Positions 19,763 through 29,411 of a stretch of DNA of 64,000 bases are shown piece by piece. This stretch comes from Alphaproteobacteria bacterium. GTDB lineage: Bacteria; Pseudomonadota; Alphaproteobacteria; Micavibrionales; UBA2020. Below the pieces are notes generated by a model. That model worked only from the letters and a program-made list of their open reading frames with translations. It was not told the DNA's origin and did not search any database. The position numbers were made by a program, and so were the translations under genes. The stretch lies in assembly GCA_030682495.1 (NCBI GenBank), contig JAUXOC010000057.1, positions 34,486 through 98,485 on the forward strand, read 5' to 3'. Each line of letters starts with the position of its first letter. The stretch's first letter is position 1.

Positions 19763-20389
19763 ATGACAGCCCTTGAACTGACCGATATTCGCCACAGCGC
19801 CGGCGGGCGCGAAATTCTGCGCATCCCCGCGCTTTCTGTGGCGGCGGGCGGACGTTTGCTGCTGCTTGGCCCTTCGGGCTGCGGCAAGACGACGCTGCTG
19901 AACCTGATGGCAGGGCTTTTGCGCGCGGAGCAGGGCCATGTCAGCTTAAACGGGCAAGCTTACGACACCCTATCCGGCCGCGCCCTTGATGCCCTGCGGC
20001 GCAAGTATTTCGGCATCGTTTTTCAAAAACTACACCTGATCGGGCATTTGAGCGTAGAGCAGAACATCTGCCTTGCCGCCGACCACCCCGACAAAACCTA
20101 TATGCACAGCCTGACAGACCGGCTGGGCATTGCCGATAAACGCCGCAGCGCTGCCCGCAACCTGAGCCACGGCGAAGCGCAGCGCGCCGCGATTGCACGC
20201 GCACTGATGAACCGCCCCGCCATTGTGCTGGCCGATGAACCCACATCGGCGCTGGACGATGCACAGGCCGATAATGTCTCGCGTCTGCTGCTGGATGAAA
20301 CCCAAACGGCTGGTGCCGCGCTGATCGTCGCCACGCATGATGCGCGTATCAAACCCCTGTTTGACACTGTGCTGGAGCTTGCGCCATGA
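19763..20389 (+). CDS. ABC transporter ATP-binding protein
   Basis: Walker A LGPSGCGKTTL, signature LSHGEAQRAAIARAL, Walker B IVLADEPTSALD. Confidence 0.95.
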   Translation: MTALELTDIRHSAGGREILRIPALSVAAGGRLLLLGPSGCGKTTLLNLMAGLLRAEQGHVSLNGQAYDTLSGRALDALRRKYFGIVFQKLHLIGHLSVEQNICLAADHPDKTYMHSLTDRLGIADKRRSAARNLSHGEAQRAAIARALMNRPAIVLADEPTSALDDAQADNVSRLLLDETQTAGAALIVATHDARIKPLFDTVLELAP

Positions 20390-21642
20390 GTGACCTGTCC
20401 CTTGCCCTGCATGCCCTGCTGTCGCGCAAAATTGTCAGCCTGCTCTCGGTCTTGCTGACGGCTTTTGGCGTCATGATGGCGCTGGTCGTTCTGCAATTCG
20501 CCGCGGCGGCGCAGCAGCGTATCGACCGCGACGGAAAAGGGGTTGATATTGTGATCGGCGCCAAGGGCAGCCCGCTGCAACTGGTATTATCTGCACTGTA
20601 TCATGCGGATATTCCGACCGGTAACATCCCTTATACCGAGGCCGAAAAATGGATGCACCATCCGCAGGTCAAACAGGCCATTCCGCTGGCGCTCGGTGAT
20701 AACTGGAAAGGGTTTCGGATTGTCGGCACCACCGCCGATTATGCCGCGCATTACGGGGCAAAACCTGCGCAAGGCCAGTTGTGGGAAGCCGAATTTGAAG
20801 CTGTCGCCGGCGCGGGCACGGGGCTTGCCCTCGGACAGACATTTTCCGGCGCGCACGGGCTGGGCGCCGACGGGCACAGCCACGATCATCAGCTCTATAA
20901 AGTTGTGGGCGTTCTGGGCCCCACGGGCAGCGTGATTGACCGGCTGATCCTGACATCGGTCAATTCGGTTCTTGCCCTGCACGGACAGGAAACAACGCCC
21001 GCGCATGAAGAACACGGAGATCATGATGATCATCATCATCACCACCACGATGACGATGACCATGACCATGAACACCATCACGATCATTCAGAACCCGCAA
21101 AACAGCCCGCAGAAATAACCGCGCTGCTGGTCAAGACCCGCAGCCCGCTGGCCAATATCAACCTGCCGCGCAGCATCAACCGCGACAGCATGCTGCAAGC
21201 CGCAAACCCCGCGCTTGAAATGACGCGCCTGAGCGCTGTATTCGGGCTGGGCACGCGCAGCATGGGTTATATTTCCGCGTTTCTGATCGGCATGGCCGCG
21301 CTCAGCATTTTTGCCGGTATCGCGGGCAGCCTCGACAGCCGCAGCGGCGATCTGGCCGTGCTGCGCGCGCTGGGATACGGCCGCCACCGGTTGTTCGGCC
21401 TTTTGCTGATGGAAGGTCTGGCGCTGACGGCGGGCGGGCTTGCGCTTGGTTTTGTTATGGGTGTGGCGGGCTTTGTGCTGCTGGCGCCCGCTATTCCCGC
21501 ACTTGGTGCGCAGGCGCTGCAGCCTGATATTCACTGGCTCTGGCTGGCACTGACAGTGCTGGTCGCGGGACTTGCCGCCAGCCTGCTGCCCGCGCTGCGC
21601 GCTGCACGTGCCGATCCTGCACAGCTTTTAAGCCAGAGGTAA
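20386..21642 (+). CDS. FtsX-like ABC permease with His/Asp-rich loop
   Basis: MacB/FtsX-like topology; HEEHGDHDDHHHHHHDDDDHDHEHHHDHSE loop; 4-nt overlap with the ATPase. Confidence 0.9.
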   Translation: MSDLSLALHALLSRKIVSLLSVLLTAFGVMMALVVLQFAAAAQQRIDRDGKGVDIVIGAKGSPLQLVLSALYHADIPTGNIPYTEAEKWMHHPQVKQAIPLALGDNWKGFRIVGTTADYAAHYGAKPAQGQLWEAEFEAVAGAGTGLALGQTFSGAHGLGADGHSHDHQLYKVVGVLGPTGSVIDRLILTSVNSVLALHGQETTPAHEEHGDHDDHHHHHHDDDDHDHEHHHDHSEPAKQPAEITALLVKTRSPLANINLPRSINRDSMLQAANPALEMTRLSAVFGLGTRSMGYISAFLIGMAALSIFAGIAGSLDSRSGDLAVLRALGYGRHRLFGLLLMEGLALTAGGLALGFVMGVAGFVLLAPAIPALGAQALQPDIHWLWLALTVLVAGLAASLLPALRAARADPAQLLSQR

Positions 21643-21645
21643 CCC

Positions 21646-22182
21646 ATGCGCTTTTTTCGTTTTGCCTTTATCGTGATTGTGCTTGCCGCCGCACCGCAAA
21701 GCGCTGCCACGGCTTTTGAAAAAATGGAAACCTTTACGCAAACTTATACCGATGAATTTATTTTATCGAATGTTCCCGATTTCGTGGCCACGCCCGAAGG
21801 CGGCACCGACTGGCAGGTTTTTGGCCGCACCAAGCAAATCGAATACACCGAAAAAGACAAAAGCGGGTATGACCGCAGCGGCGTGCGCCCCGCATTTCAG
21901 GACGATCTTAAAAAACTCGACGGCCAGAATATCCTTGTGCGCGGGTTTATGTTTCCGATGGATCAAAACGAAGAACAATCTGTTTTCCTACTCGGCCCCT
22001 TTCCGCTGACATGTCCCTATCACTATCACGTGTCGAATAACCTGATTATCGAGACGCGCGTCAAAAAGCCCCTCGCCTTTTCCTACGACGCGGTCACGCT
22101 GCGCGGACGGCTGGAGCTGGTGGCACGTGACGATGATTACAATACGTTTTATCGCCTGCACGATGCAGAGCTGGCGAAATAA
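21646..22182 (+). CDS. DUF3299-type periplasmic protein
   Basis: Signal peptide; NILVRGFMFPMDQNEEQSVFLLGPFPLTCPYHYHVSNNLIIE. Confidence 0.7.
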   Translation: MRFFRFAFIVIVLAAAPQSAATAFEKMETFTQTYTDEFILSNVPDFVATPEGGTDWQVFGRTKQIEYTEKDKSGYDRSGVRPAFQDDLKKLDGQNILVRGFMFPMDQNEEQSVFLLGPFPLTCPYHYHVSNNLIIETRVKKPLAFSYDAVTLRGRLELVARDDDYNTFYRLHDAELAK

Positions 22183-22364
22183 GCAGATAAAGCCGCCGTA
22201 AAAAGCATATTTTTTGTGCGCCGCAACACGTAAATCCCTCATAAAGTTACAAAAAACAGCTATTATTTTTCATATCATGTTAGACATGTCGTTGCCAATA
22301 TGTTAATTTTCTGGCAACTAGAAACACTCAAATACAGGTTTTATTGTTAACGAGAGAGCGATCC

Positions 22365-23552
22365 ATGGCACAGAACAGGGATATTTCGGTTTTCGGCAAT
22401 ATATCGGCGGCGGTCGAGGCTGCTTTTAATGTGCATGAAAAAGAAATCGCCACCCGCGCCCGCGCACTGGATGCGCGTTTTCTGCCGCAATTTACGCGCC
22501 ACGAATTCACCTATACCCACCACGAAGACCGCATGAAAGCCTATCTGCCCGAAGGCCTGCACGATGATGCCAATCTGGTTAAAACCCAGCAGCTGCCGAT
22601 TTCCTACAACGTCTGGAAAGCGCGCAACAACCCCGAAACGGCAGAGACCATTATCTGCCTTGGCGGCATTTACAACAGCGCGCGGCGGTTTGATTTTTTT
22701 GCCGAAGGCGCTGCGGAAAATTTCAACGTCATCGCGCTCGATTATCCCGGCAAAGGGTATAGCGGAAACCTGCGCATGCCCGGCGATTACACGCTGGAAA
22801 CCTATGCCGCGATTGTGGCCGCGCTGATCGACCACATCAAACCCGAAAAAGCTTTTCACATGATCGGCCATTCACACGGATCGAAAGTGATTTACGAGAT
22901 GGTCGATCAGGGCTTTGCCCATCCGCAATGGGCGGGTACGGTTATCGGCGACATGCCGCCCGAAACACCGGCGGGGCCCAAGCTGCGCCGTGCCTGGCGC
23001 AACCGCGAACGTCCGGCCTCCCCCACCGTAGACGAGGCTGTGAAAAAACTCGGCAATTTCCTTGCCGGACATGGCGCGCCGGTTGATCCGGATTTTATCG
23101 TGCATGATTTCAATCATGGCTTTGCGCATTTCACGCGCGAAGGCTTTGGCTGGGCCTATGACCCCAATTCGATGTACGGCTACGCCGATGAATACCTGAA
23201 GCCCTACGACAAATGGGATGCTTTCGCAAAGCTGCCCGCGCCGGTTTTGCTGCTGGCGGGTGAAAAATCCAATACCGCCACGCCGGACATCGTCCAGAAA
23301 ATGCTGCAAAGCCGTCCCGATATGTCGCTGATGCTTTACGAAGGCGTCGGGCATTACCCCGAACTGGTCACCGAAAAACGCATTCAGGAAGTCTGCAACT
23401 GGATCAAAACCGCCGCGCAAGCACCTGCCCCCCTGCGTGCAAGCGTACCGGCAGATCCGCAAAAAGATATGCAGCGCCACATCGTGCAAGACAACGCACC
23501 GCAAGCGGCTGCGCCCGCCCCCAAACAGGCGAACAAAGGACCCAAGCCGTGA
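22365..23552 (+). CDS. Alpha/beta hydrolase
   Basis: GHSHGSKV nucleophile elbow; VGHYPELVTEK His motif. Confidence 0.8.
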   Translation: MAQNRDISVFGNISAAVEAAFNVHEKEIATRARALDARFLPQFTRHEFTYTHHEDRMKAYLPEGLHDDANLVKTQQLPISYNVWKARNNPETAETIICLGGIYNSARRFDFFAEGAAENFNVIALDYPGKGYSGNLRMPGDYTLETYAAIVAALIDHIKPEKAFHMIGHSHGSKVIYEMVDQGFAHPQWAGTVIGDMPPETPAGPKLRRAWRNRERPASPTVDEAVKKLGNFLAGHGAPVDPDFIVHDFNHGFAHFTREGFGWAYDPNSMYGYADEYLKPYDKWDAFAKLPAPVLLLAGEKSNTATPDIVQKMLQSRPDMSLMLYEGVGHYPELVTEKRIQEVCNWIKTAAQAPAPLRASVPADPQKDMQRHIVQDNAPQAAAPAPKQANKGPKP

Positions 23553-24283
23553 GCCCTGCGCCGACCGTCATCTTTATTCCCGGCGCGTCTTCCGACGACA
23601 CGGTGTGGGATGCGCAAAAAGAAGCGCTGCTGCAAAACCATGCCGCCGTGACAGTCGATATTTCAGATCTGGATGATATATCTGCCATGTCGAACCGCGT
23701 ACTGGGGGCGGCGGCCGGCGACGTGATCCTCTGCGGCACATCCATGGGCGGTTATGTCGCACTCGATGCACTTAAAAAAGATATGGCCTCTGCAGGTCCG
23801 CGCGTCAAAAAAGCGATTTTCTGTTGCACCACCGCGCGCGCCGATACGCCGGAGCGCAAACGCCAGCGTATGATCGACGTCGCCGCCGGTGCCGATAAAT
23901 GGCGCGCGGCACGGCAGGACGATACGCATTATCATGCCTTTCTGGGACAGCGCGCGCAGGGCGACAAAGACCTTATCGCCCGCCTGCGCGATATTTCGCT
24001 GCGCGTTGGCTATGACGGCTTCGCACGTCATCAAAAAGCCTGCGCCAACCGGTCGGACAGCCTTGATTTCCTATCCAGCATCCACATACCTGCACTTGTC
24101 ATCAGCGGTGAAGAAGACACGCTGATCCCGCCCGAGCTGCAAACCGAAATGCACAGCCTGCTGCCGCAATCAACGCTGGTCAGCATCAAGGGCGCAGGAC
24201 ATATTGCGCATATGGAAGACGCCGATAACGTCACCGCCGCCATCGAAACCTTTATCACCGCCAAAACGGGGACAACCGCATGA
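23549..24283 (+). CDS. Alpha/beta hydrolase
   Basis: GTSMGGYVAL; SGEEDTLIPPE; GAGHIAHMEDAD; 4-nt overlaps with both neighbours. Confidence 0.85.
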   Translation: MSPAPTVIFIPGASSDDTVWDAQKEALLQNHAAVTVDISDLDDISAMSNRVLGAAAGDVILCGTSMGGYVALDALKKDMASAGPRVKKAIFCCTTARADTPERKRQRMIDVAAGADKWRAARQDDTHYHAFLGQRAQGDKDLIARLRDISLRVGYDGFARHQKACANRSDSLDFLSSIHIPALVISGEEDTLIPPELQTEMHSLLPQSTLVSIKGAGHIAHMEDADNVTAAIETFITAKTGTTA

Positions 24284-25035
24284 CGACGCCAAAGCTCAAA
24301 GAAGTTTTTTTCGACTGGGACGGCACCATCGCCCATACCGAAGCCGTGAGCATCGAGGTCACGCGTCGCGTGCTGTCAAACTACGCCAATGAAGCCTTCG
24401 GTAAACCCATGACCGAAGAAATCGGCATGCTGGATATGCGCGGCAAAGATTTCGGCCAAATTGCGAAGCAGTTTCAGGATGTCATCAACACCGGCCTGCC
24501 GCAGGATGCAAAAATCACGCTCGATATCGAAGATCTGCGCATCAACAAGCTGCGGCCTGAAACGAAACAGGCCATTGTGAATGCCGCGCTCACACCCGGC
24601 ATCGGCGAAGTGCTGGCCACATTACAGGATGACATGCAGCTGGGCGTGGCCATCGTCAGCAACAGCCCGCGTATGCGCATCGAACCCCTTCTCGACAAAC
24701 ATGGATACAGAGAGCGCATCCCTGCGCCGCGGCTCTTCAGCGCTTTTGAAGACGTTGCCGGAAAGCTGAAGGAAGACCCCGCCATTTATCTGCTCGCCGC
24801 AGAGAAAACCGGCATCGCGCCGGCCGAAGCCGCCGCGATCGAAGACAGCGTGACCGGCATGCGCGCCGCCGTATCGGCGGGCATCGGCATCCGCGTCGGC
24901 TTCACCGGCCTTGCCGAACGTGCCGAAGTCGCCGCGCTCAAACAGGCGCTGCTCGATGCCGGCGCCCATACCGTCATCGACGACATGCGCGATCTGCCCC
25001 AAACCCTCAAACGCCTCTCCGCGCCTGCGCCTTAA
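24280..25035 (+). CDS. HAD-superfamily hydrolase
   Basis: FFDWDGTIAHTEA; IVSNSPR; AIEDSVTGMRAAVSAGI. Confidence 0.85.
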   Translation: MTTPKLKEVFFDWDGTIAHTEAVSIEVTRRVLSNYANEAFGKPMTEEIGMLDMRGKDFGQIAKQFQDVINTGLPQDAKITLDIEDLRINKLRPETKQAIVNAALTPGIGEVLATLQDDMQLGVAIVSNSPRMRIEPLLDKHGYRERIPAPRLFSAFEDVAGKLKEDPAIYLLAAEKTGIAPAEAAAIEDSVTGMRAAVSAGIGIRVGFTGLAERAEVAALKQALLDAGAHTVIDDMRDLPQTLKRLSAPAP

Positions 25036-25117
25036 CGCTCGGTTGACTCCCCGCGTGCAGGTTTATAAGATACGGCATTCTTTAACCTGTGCCGCCCGCG
25101 CCGAGGAGCCGACCACC

Positions 25118-25348
25118 ATGACCGCACGTCCCGTTGCCGATATTCTCGAGGATATCTATGCCTCTCTCTACAACGACAACGAAAACATCGACACCTTGAT
25201 CGCGGATCTGAAAGCCGCGCTTGGCAGTGCCGGTCAAAAAGACGTCGCCGTCGACCCAGCAAGGCTGGTGCAGAACAATCGTCAGGGCCGTAAAATGATG
25301 CAGTCTTATTTCAAAAAACGCGGTGTGAGCATCAGTTTTTCGGAATAA
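25118..25348 (+). CDS. Small hypothetical protein (76 aa)
   Basis: MTARPVADILEDIYASLYNDNENIDTLIADLKAALGS...; GGAG-like RBS upstream. Confidence 0.5.
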   Translation: MTARPVADILEDIYASLYNDNENIDTLIADLKAALGSAGQKDVAVDPARLVQNNRQGRKMMQSYFKKRGVSISFSE

Positions 25349-25519
25349 TCCGCCCCCGATACGCCACCGCCGAGCGCAAAACACTGAAATACAAAGATTT
25401 TATCCGCCGCGCCCGCCGCCGGATTAAGACTATGTTGATCTTTTTCCTTTATATTTCAATATTAAGCATTCAAGGTCGCGCTCTGCGGCCGCTTTGCCCT
25501 GCCGCCTGCCGAGGTTTTC

Positions 25520-28027
25520 GTGTCCGATAATACGCCACAGCCCAAAGCCACCCCTGCCGCCACGCCCTCCCGCGCTGGCCTGCGGCTGGATGTGGCGCTG
25601 CTCGTCTGCGGGCTTTTGTATATTCTGGCCGAGTTTATCTTCAACGCACGCCTGCTGGATACCGCCAGCGATATTACCGCGACCGCCGACGACCTGCGCG
25701 ATGTCGAATATCTGGGGCGCGCGGTATCGGGCGTCGGGCTGTCATTGCTGGTGGCCGGTTTCTTTGCGCGCGACCATTTTCGCATGTCGCGCCTGTCTGA
25801 CCAGATTGTCTTTGGCCTGCTGGCCATTCTTTGCCCCGTCCTGTTTCTGCTCTCACCCTTGTCACCCGCCGATGGGGGGCTTGATCCGTCCGGCGTCACC
25901 TTCACGCAACTGGTGACCGGTGCAGGCCCCGATATCCAGCTTGATTTCCCGCCGCCCGATGCATCGATGCTGTGGATCATGTTGCCGCTTTTCGGCATTT
26001 TGACGGTCCTGCTGGCGCATTACCACCGGCTGCACCGTGCCGTGGTTGTTGCAGGGATCCTGATGATAAGCTGGCCGGCGATGTTTTTCGGGCAAAAGAT
26101 TATCATCGAGCGATTTATGATTCACCCGACCAGCTGGGAAACGCGGCTGGATGCACGCTATATGCAGATGATGCGCACCGGATTCGGGCACGGTATCCTC
26201 GCCCTGCGCGATCTGCGTTTTGACGAAGACGATGATCCAGCGCTGCGTACTTTTCTGGTTTTAATGGGCAGCCTTTTCATGCAGTTCCCCGAAGAAGCCA
26301 AGGAGATGATCCGCGAGAAGGAAAACGATATCGTACAACTGGTCGTCATGCGCAGTGACATCCAGAATATCGATGCGCGCTATGCCGAATATCAGGATAT
26401 CGCAAAAGAATTCCATGAACGGGTCTTCCTGCCCTACGAAAAAGCCTCCAGCCGCTATGCCGATGCGCTGTCCGAGCCTTTCCTGCACGAAGCACGCGAC
26501 AATGCCCTGCGCATCGCCCGCGCCGCCATCGACAACGGCTGGCTGAAAATGCGCGATGCGCTTGGCCATTGCCGCGCCGTTGCCAGCAAAAATGCAACGA
26601 CGCTTTATATGAACCTCTTGAACTACAATAAAAACTTTGTCGCTTGCCGCGATGAAACCTGCCGCACCCGCGCAGCGATCAATTATAGGCGCATGGTTCG
26701 CGACATGGTTGCGCCCCGCGTGCCCTTTGATTACTGGTGCGAAAGCAGCGGGCTTGACCCCGCAGACGTCACCACCGCACATATGCTGGACAGCAACCTG
26801 CGCGAAATCGCACAGCGTGAAACCTTCGCCTGCCGCCCCGAAAGCATCCAGCGTGTCACCGAACGGCTCATGCCTTTCTGCACGCAGGATATTCACAAGC
26901 ACACCGGATTTTCCGCCAACGTACGTACGCGGGAAGATTTCGCGAATTCGCCCACCCTGCACAAGGAAGTCCGCAAACAGCTGCTGGACGTTATGCGGCG
27001 CGAAAAGAAACTGATGACGTTTATGCTGCCGGAAGACTGGCGCATTGATGACGTTGCAACGCTGGAGGACGCGCTTGCCCGCGGCATCATGTCACGCGCG
27101 GGCGTTGAATGGACGATGGGCGTCAGGCGCGACGAAGATGCAGGCCTCGGCACCTCCATCGGCATGTCCGGTATGCGCGCAGGGCTACAGCTTGACGAAT
27201 TCGTACAAACCGCCGTTGTCCAGCGCCAGTTGCGCGGCTATCTGGGCGACATGTACTACCCCGGATTCAGTATGAGCCTGACACGCGAAGAGTTTGTCGC
27301 CAACGTGCTTGTCCCCGACATCAAGCGCCGCGCGGCCGCCTATGTCCGCGAAACCGAACTGCAAGGTCGCAAATTCGCCAATGGCGAAAGCCTCGAAGCC
27401 GCAGGCAAGGAAGCGGTACGTTTTATCTACATCCCCAGCATCGCCTTGTTTATCTCGCTCTTTCTGGTCATGCTGACGGCAGCGCGCTGCCTGATAATGG
27501 GTGCGCGCCTCAGCTGGCGGCATTTGTATCCGGATGCGCGCCCCTCGCCCTTGCGTCTGGCGGCGGCATGGGCTGCCGTGGTGGTGGTGATTGCCAGCTT
27601 CCCTTATATCGCAGGCAGCCGCACAGCACAAAGCGAGAGCTATCAGGCTTTTCTGCACAAGTCATTTGAACGCGCGCCAGTAACCTCGGTTGTGATTGAC
27701 TGGACAATGCGCGCGCAGCCGATCATTTATAGCGCCGGCAAGTCTTTGCTGGCCGCCGCCGGTGCGGGCCCTGCACTCACCCCGCGCAATATCGACAAGA
27801 TGGCCCCCGTCGTGGTGTTTGACAAGACGCGCGACGAGATGATCCGCGCGGCGCAAGAAAAACTGATTGCCGGAAAGCTGCTGGAGAGCGTGCATGGCGG
27901 CGGCATCATGAACGAAGCCACGCACGAAGCCCTGCGCAGCTTCCAGAAGCGCGAAGGATTGCCGGTGACAGGCACTCTCGACGACGAGACACGGCGTGCC
28001 CTCGGCCTTGCGTCGCCTGAAAAATGA
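25520..28027 (+). CDS. Large multi-TM protein with C-terminal peptidoglycan-binding domain
   Basis: Several TM segments; C-terminus GIMNEATHEALRSFQKREGLPVTGTLDDETRRALG. Confidence 0.75.
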   Translation: MSDNTPQPKATPAATPSRAGLRLDVALLVCGLLYILAEFIFNARLLDTASDITATADDLRDVEYLGRAVSGVGLSLLVAGFFARDHFRMSRLSDQIVFGLLAILCPVLFLLSPLSPADGGLDPSGVTFTQLVTGAGPDIQLDFPPPDASMLWIMLPLFGILTVLLAHYHRLHRAVVVAGILMISWPAMFFGQKIIIERFMIHPTSWETRLDARYMQMMRTGFGHGILALRDLRFDEDDDPALRTFLVLMGSLFMQFPEEAKEMIREKENDIVQLVVMRSDIQNIDARYAEYQDIAKEFHERVFLPYEKASSRYADALSEPFLHEARDNALRIARAAIDNGWLKMRDALGHCRAVASKNATTLYMNLLNYNKNFVACRDETCRTRAAINYRRMVRDMVAPRVPFDYWCESSGLDPADVTTAHMLDSNLREIAQRETFACRPESIQRVTERLMPFCTQDIHKHTGFSANVRTREDFANSPTLHKEVRKQLLDVMRREKKLMTFMLPEDWRIDDVATLEDALARGIMSRAGVEWTMGVRRDEDAGLGTSIGMSGMRAGLQLDEFVQTAVVQRQLRGYLGDMYYPGFSMSLTREEFVANVLVPDIKRRAAAYVRETELQGRKFANGESLEAAGKEAVRFIYIPSIALFISLFLVMLTAARCLIMGARLSWRHLYPDARPSPLRLAAAWAAVVVVIASFPYIAGSRTAQSESYQAFLHKSFERAPVTSVVIDWTMRAQPIIYSAGKSLLAAAGAGPALTPRNIDKMAPVVVFDKTRDEMIRAAQEKLIAGKLLESVHGGGIMNEATHEALRSFQKREGLPVTGTLDDETRRALGLASPEK

Positions 28028-29277
28028 CGACTGCCGTCTCCCCTTTTCCGTCTGCCGATGTTTGCATTATTGGCGCAGGCCCCGCAGGACTGATGGCAGC
28101 AGAGACGCTGGCCGCGGCGGGTCTTGCGGTGCAGCTTTTCGAGCGCAAACCCGTGCCTGCACGTAAATTTTTGATGGCCGGACGCGGCGGGTTGAACCTG
28201 ACCCATAGTGAACCCTTGGAAGCTTTTCTGGCACGCTACGGCAGCGGACGCGGCCTGATCGAGCAGGCCATTCGCGATTTCACGCCCGAGGCGCTGCGCA
28301 GCTGGTGCGCCGGCCTGGGCGAAGAAACGTTTATCGGCAGCAGCGGCCGCGTTTTTCCCAAAAGCTTCAAAGCATCGCCGCTGCTGCGCGCATGGCAGGC
28401 ACGGCTGGCGGGCATGGGCGTGACTTTTCGGTTTTCGCATCACTGGCAAGGCTGGAGCGCGCAAGGCGATATTATTTTCGATACACCCGAGGGCAGCCAA
28501 GCCTATACGGCACCTGCTGCCTTGCTGCTGGCGCTGGGCGGGGCATCGTGGCCGCGGCTTGGCGCGGATGGCACATGGCAGCCGCTACTGGCCGCACGCG
28601 GCGTTGACATCGCCCCCTTCCGTCCCGCGAACTGCGGCTTTCAGGTGGCATGGTCACCTTATTTCATTGAAAAAGCCGCCGGTCAACCGCTCAAACCGCT
28701 GGCACTGTCTTTCGGCGGCCGGCGCATCGAAGGTGAGGCGATGATGACCGCGCAGGGTATCGAAGGCGGCGGCATCTACGCCCTCTCCGCCGCTCTGCGC
28801 GATGCGATAGAAACCGATGGGCATGCGATCCTGACCCTCGATTTGCGGCCGGGGCTTGATTTAAAAACACTCGCGCAAAAGCTGGGCGCACCGCGCAGCG
28901 CGAAATCACTCGGCACATGGCTGCGCAGCGCGGGCGGGCTTTCGCCGCTGGCGGCAACGCTGCTACGGGAACCCGCCGCGCAAGGAGACGACCTCGCAAC
29001 GCTCGTACCACAAGCTTTGGCCCTGCGCATCAAAACGCTGCCGCTGCGCCTTGAGGCGCCGTTTGCCATCGACCGCGCGATTTCCAGCGCGGGAGGCCTT
29101 CGCGCCGCTGCGCTTGACGGTTATCGGTTGCGCGCGATACCGAATGTTTATGCCGCCGGCGAGATGCTGGACTGGGAAGCCCCCACCGGCGGATATTTGC
29201 TACAGGCAAGTTTTGCCACAGGGGTTGCGGCGGCGCGGCAGATTCTCTCTGCCTGCGGAAAGAATCTGGCGAATTAG
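28024..29277 (+). CDS. HI0933-like NAD(P)/FAD-dependent oxidoreductase
   Basis: CIIGAGPAGLMAAETLAAAG; KFLMAGRGGLNLTHSEP; AGEMLDWEAPTGGYLLQASFATG. Confidence 0.9.
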   Translation: MTTAVSPFPSADVCIIGAGPAGLMAAETLAAAGLAVQLFERKPVPARKFLMAGRGGLNLTHSEPLEAFLARYGSGRGLIEQAIRDFTPEALRSWCAGLGEETFIGSSGRVFPKSFKASPLLRAWQARLAGMGVTFRFSHHWQGWSAQGDIIFDTPEGSQAYTAPAALLLALGGASWPRLGADGTWQPLLAARGVDIAPFRPANCGFQVAWSPYFIEKAAGQPLKPLALSFGGRRIEGEAMMTAQGIEGGGIYALSAALRDAIETDGHAILTLDLRPGLDLKTLAQKLGAPRSAKSLGTWLRSAGGLSPLAATLLREPAAQGDDLATLVPQALALRIKTLPLRLEAPFAIDRAISSAGGLRAAALDGYRLRAIPNVYAAGEMLDWEAPTGGYLLQASFATGVAAARQILSACGKNLAN

Positions 29278-29411
29278 AAATTTATCAAATATTTCAGTTG
29301 CTTAACCTGTTTCAATTTTGTATCTGTTTTCCGATTGCAAGTTCCATGGCGTTTGCTATACTTCATTTCACATAAACACACGTCGGCCCTCGGGGCGGGG
29401 AGTGCTGTAGC

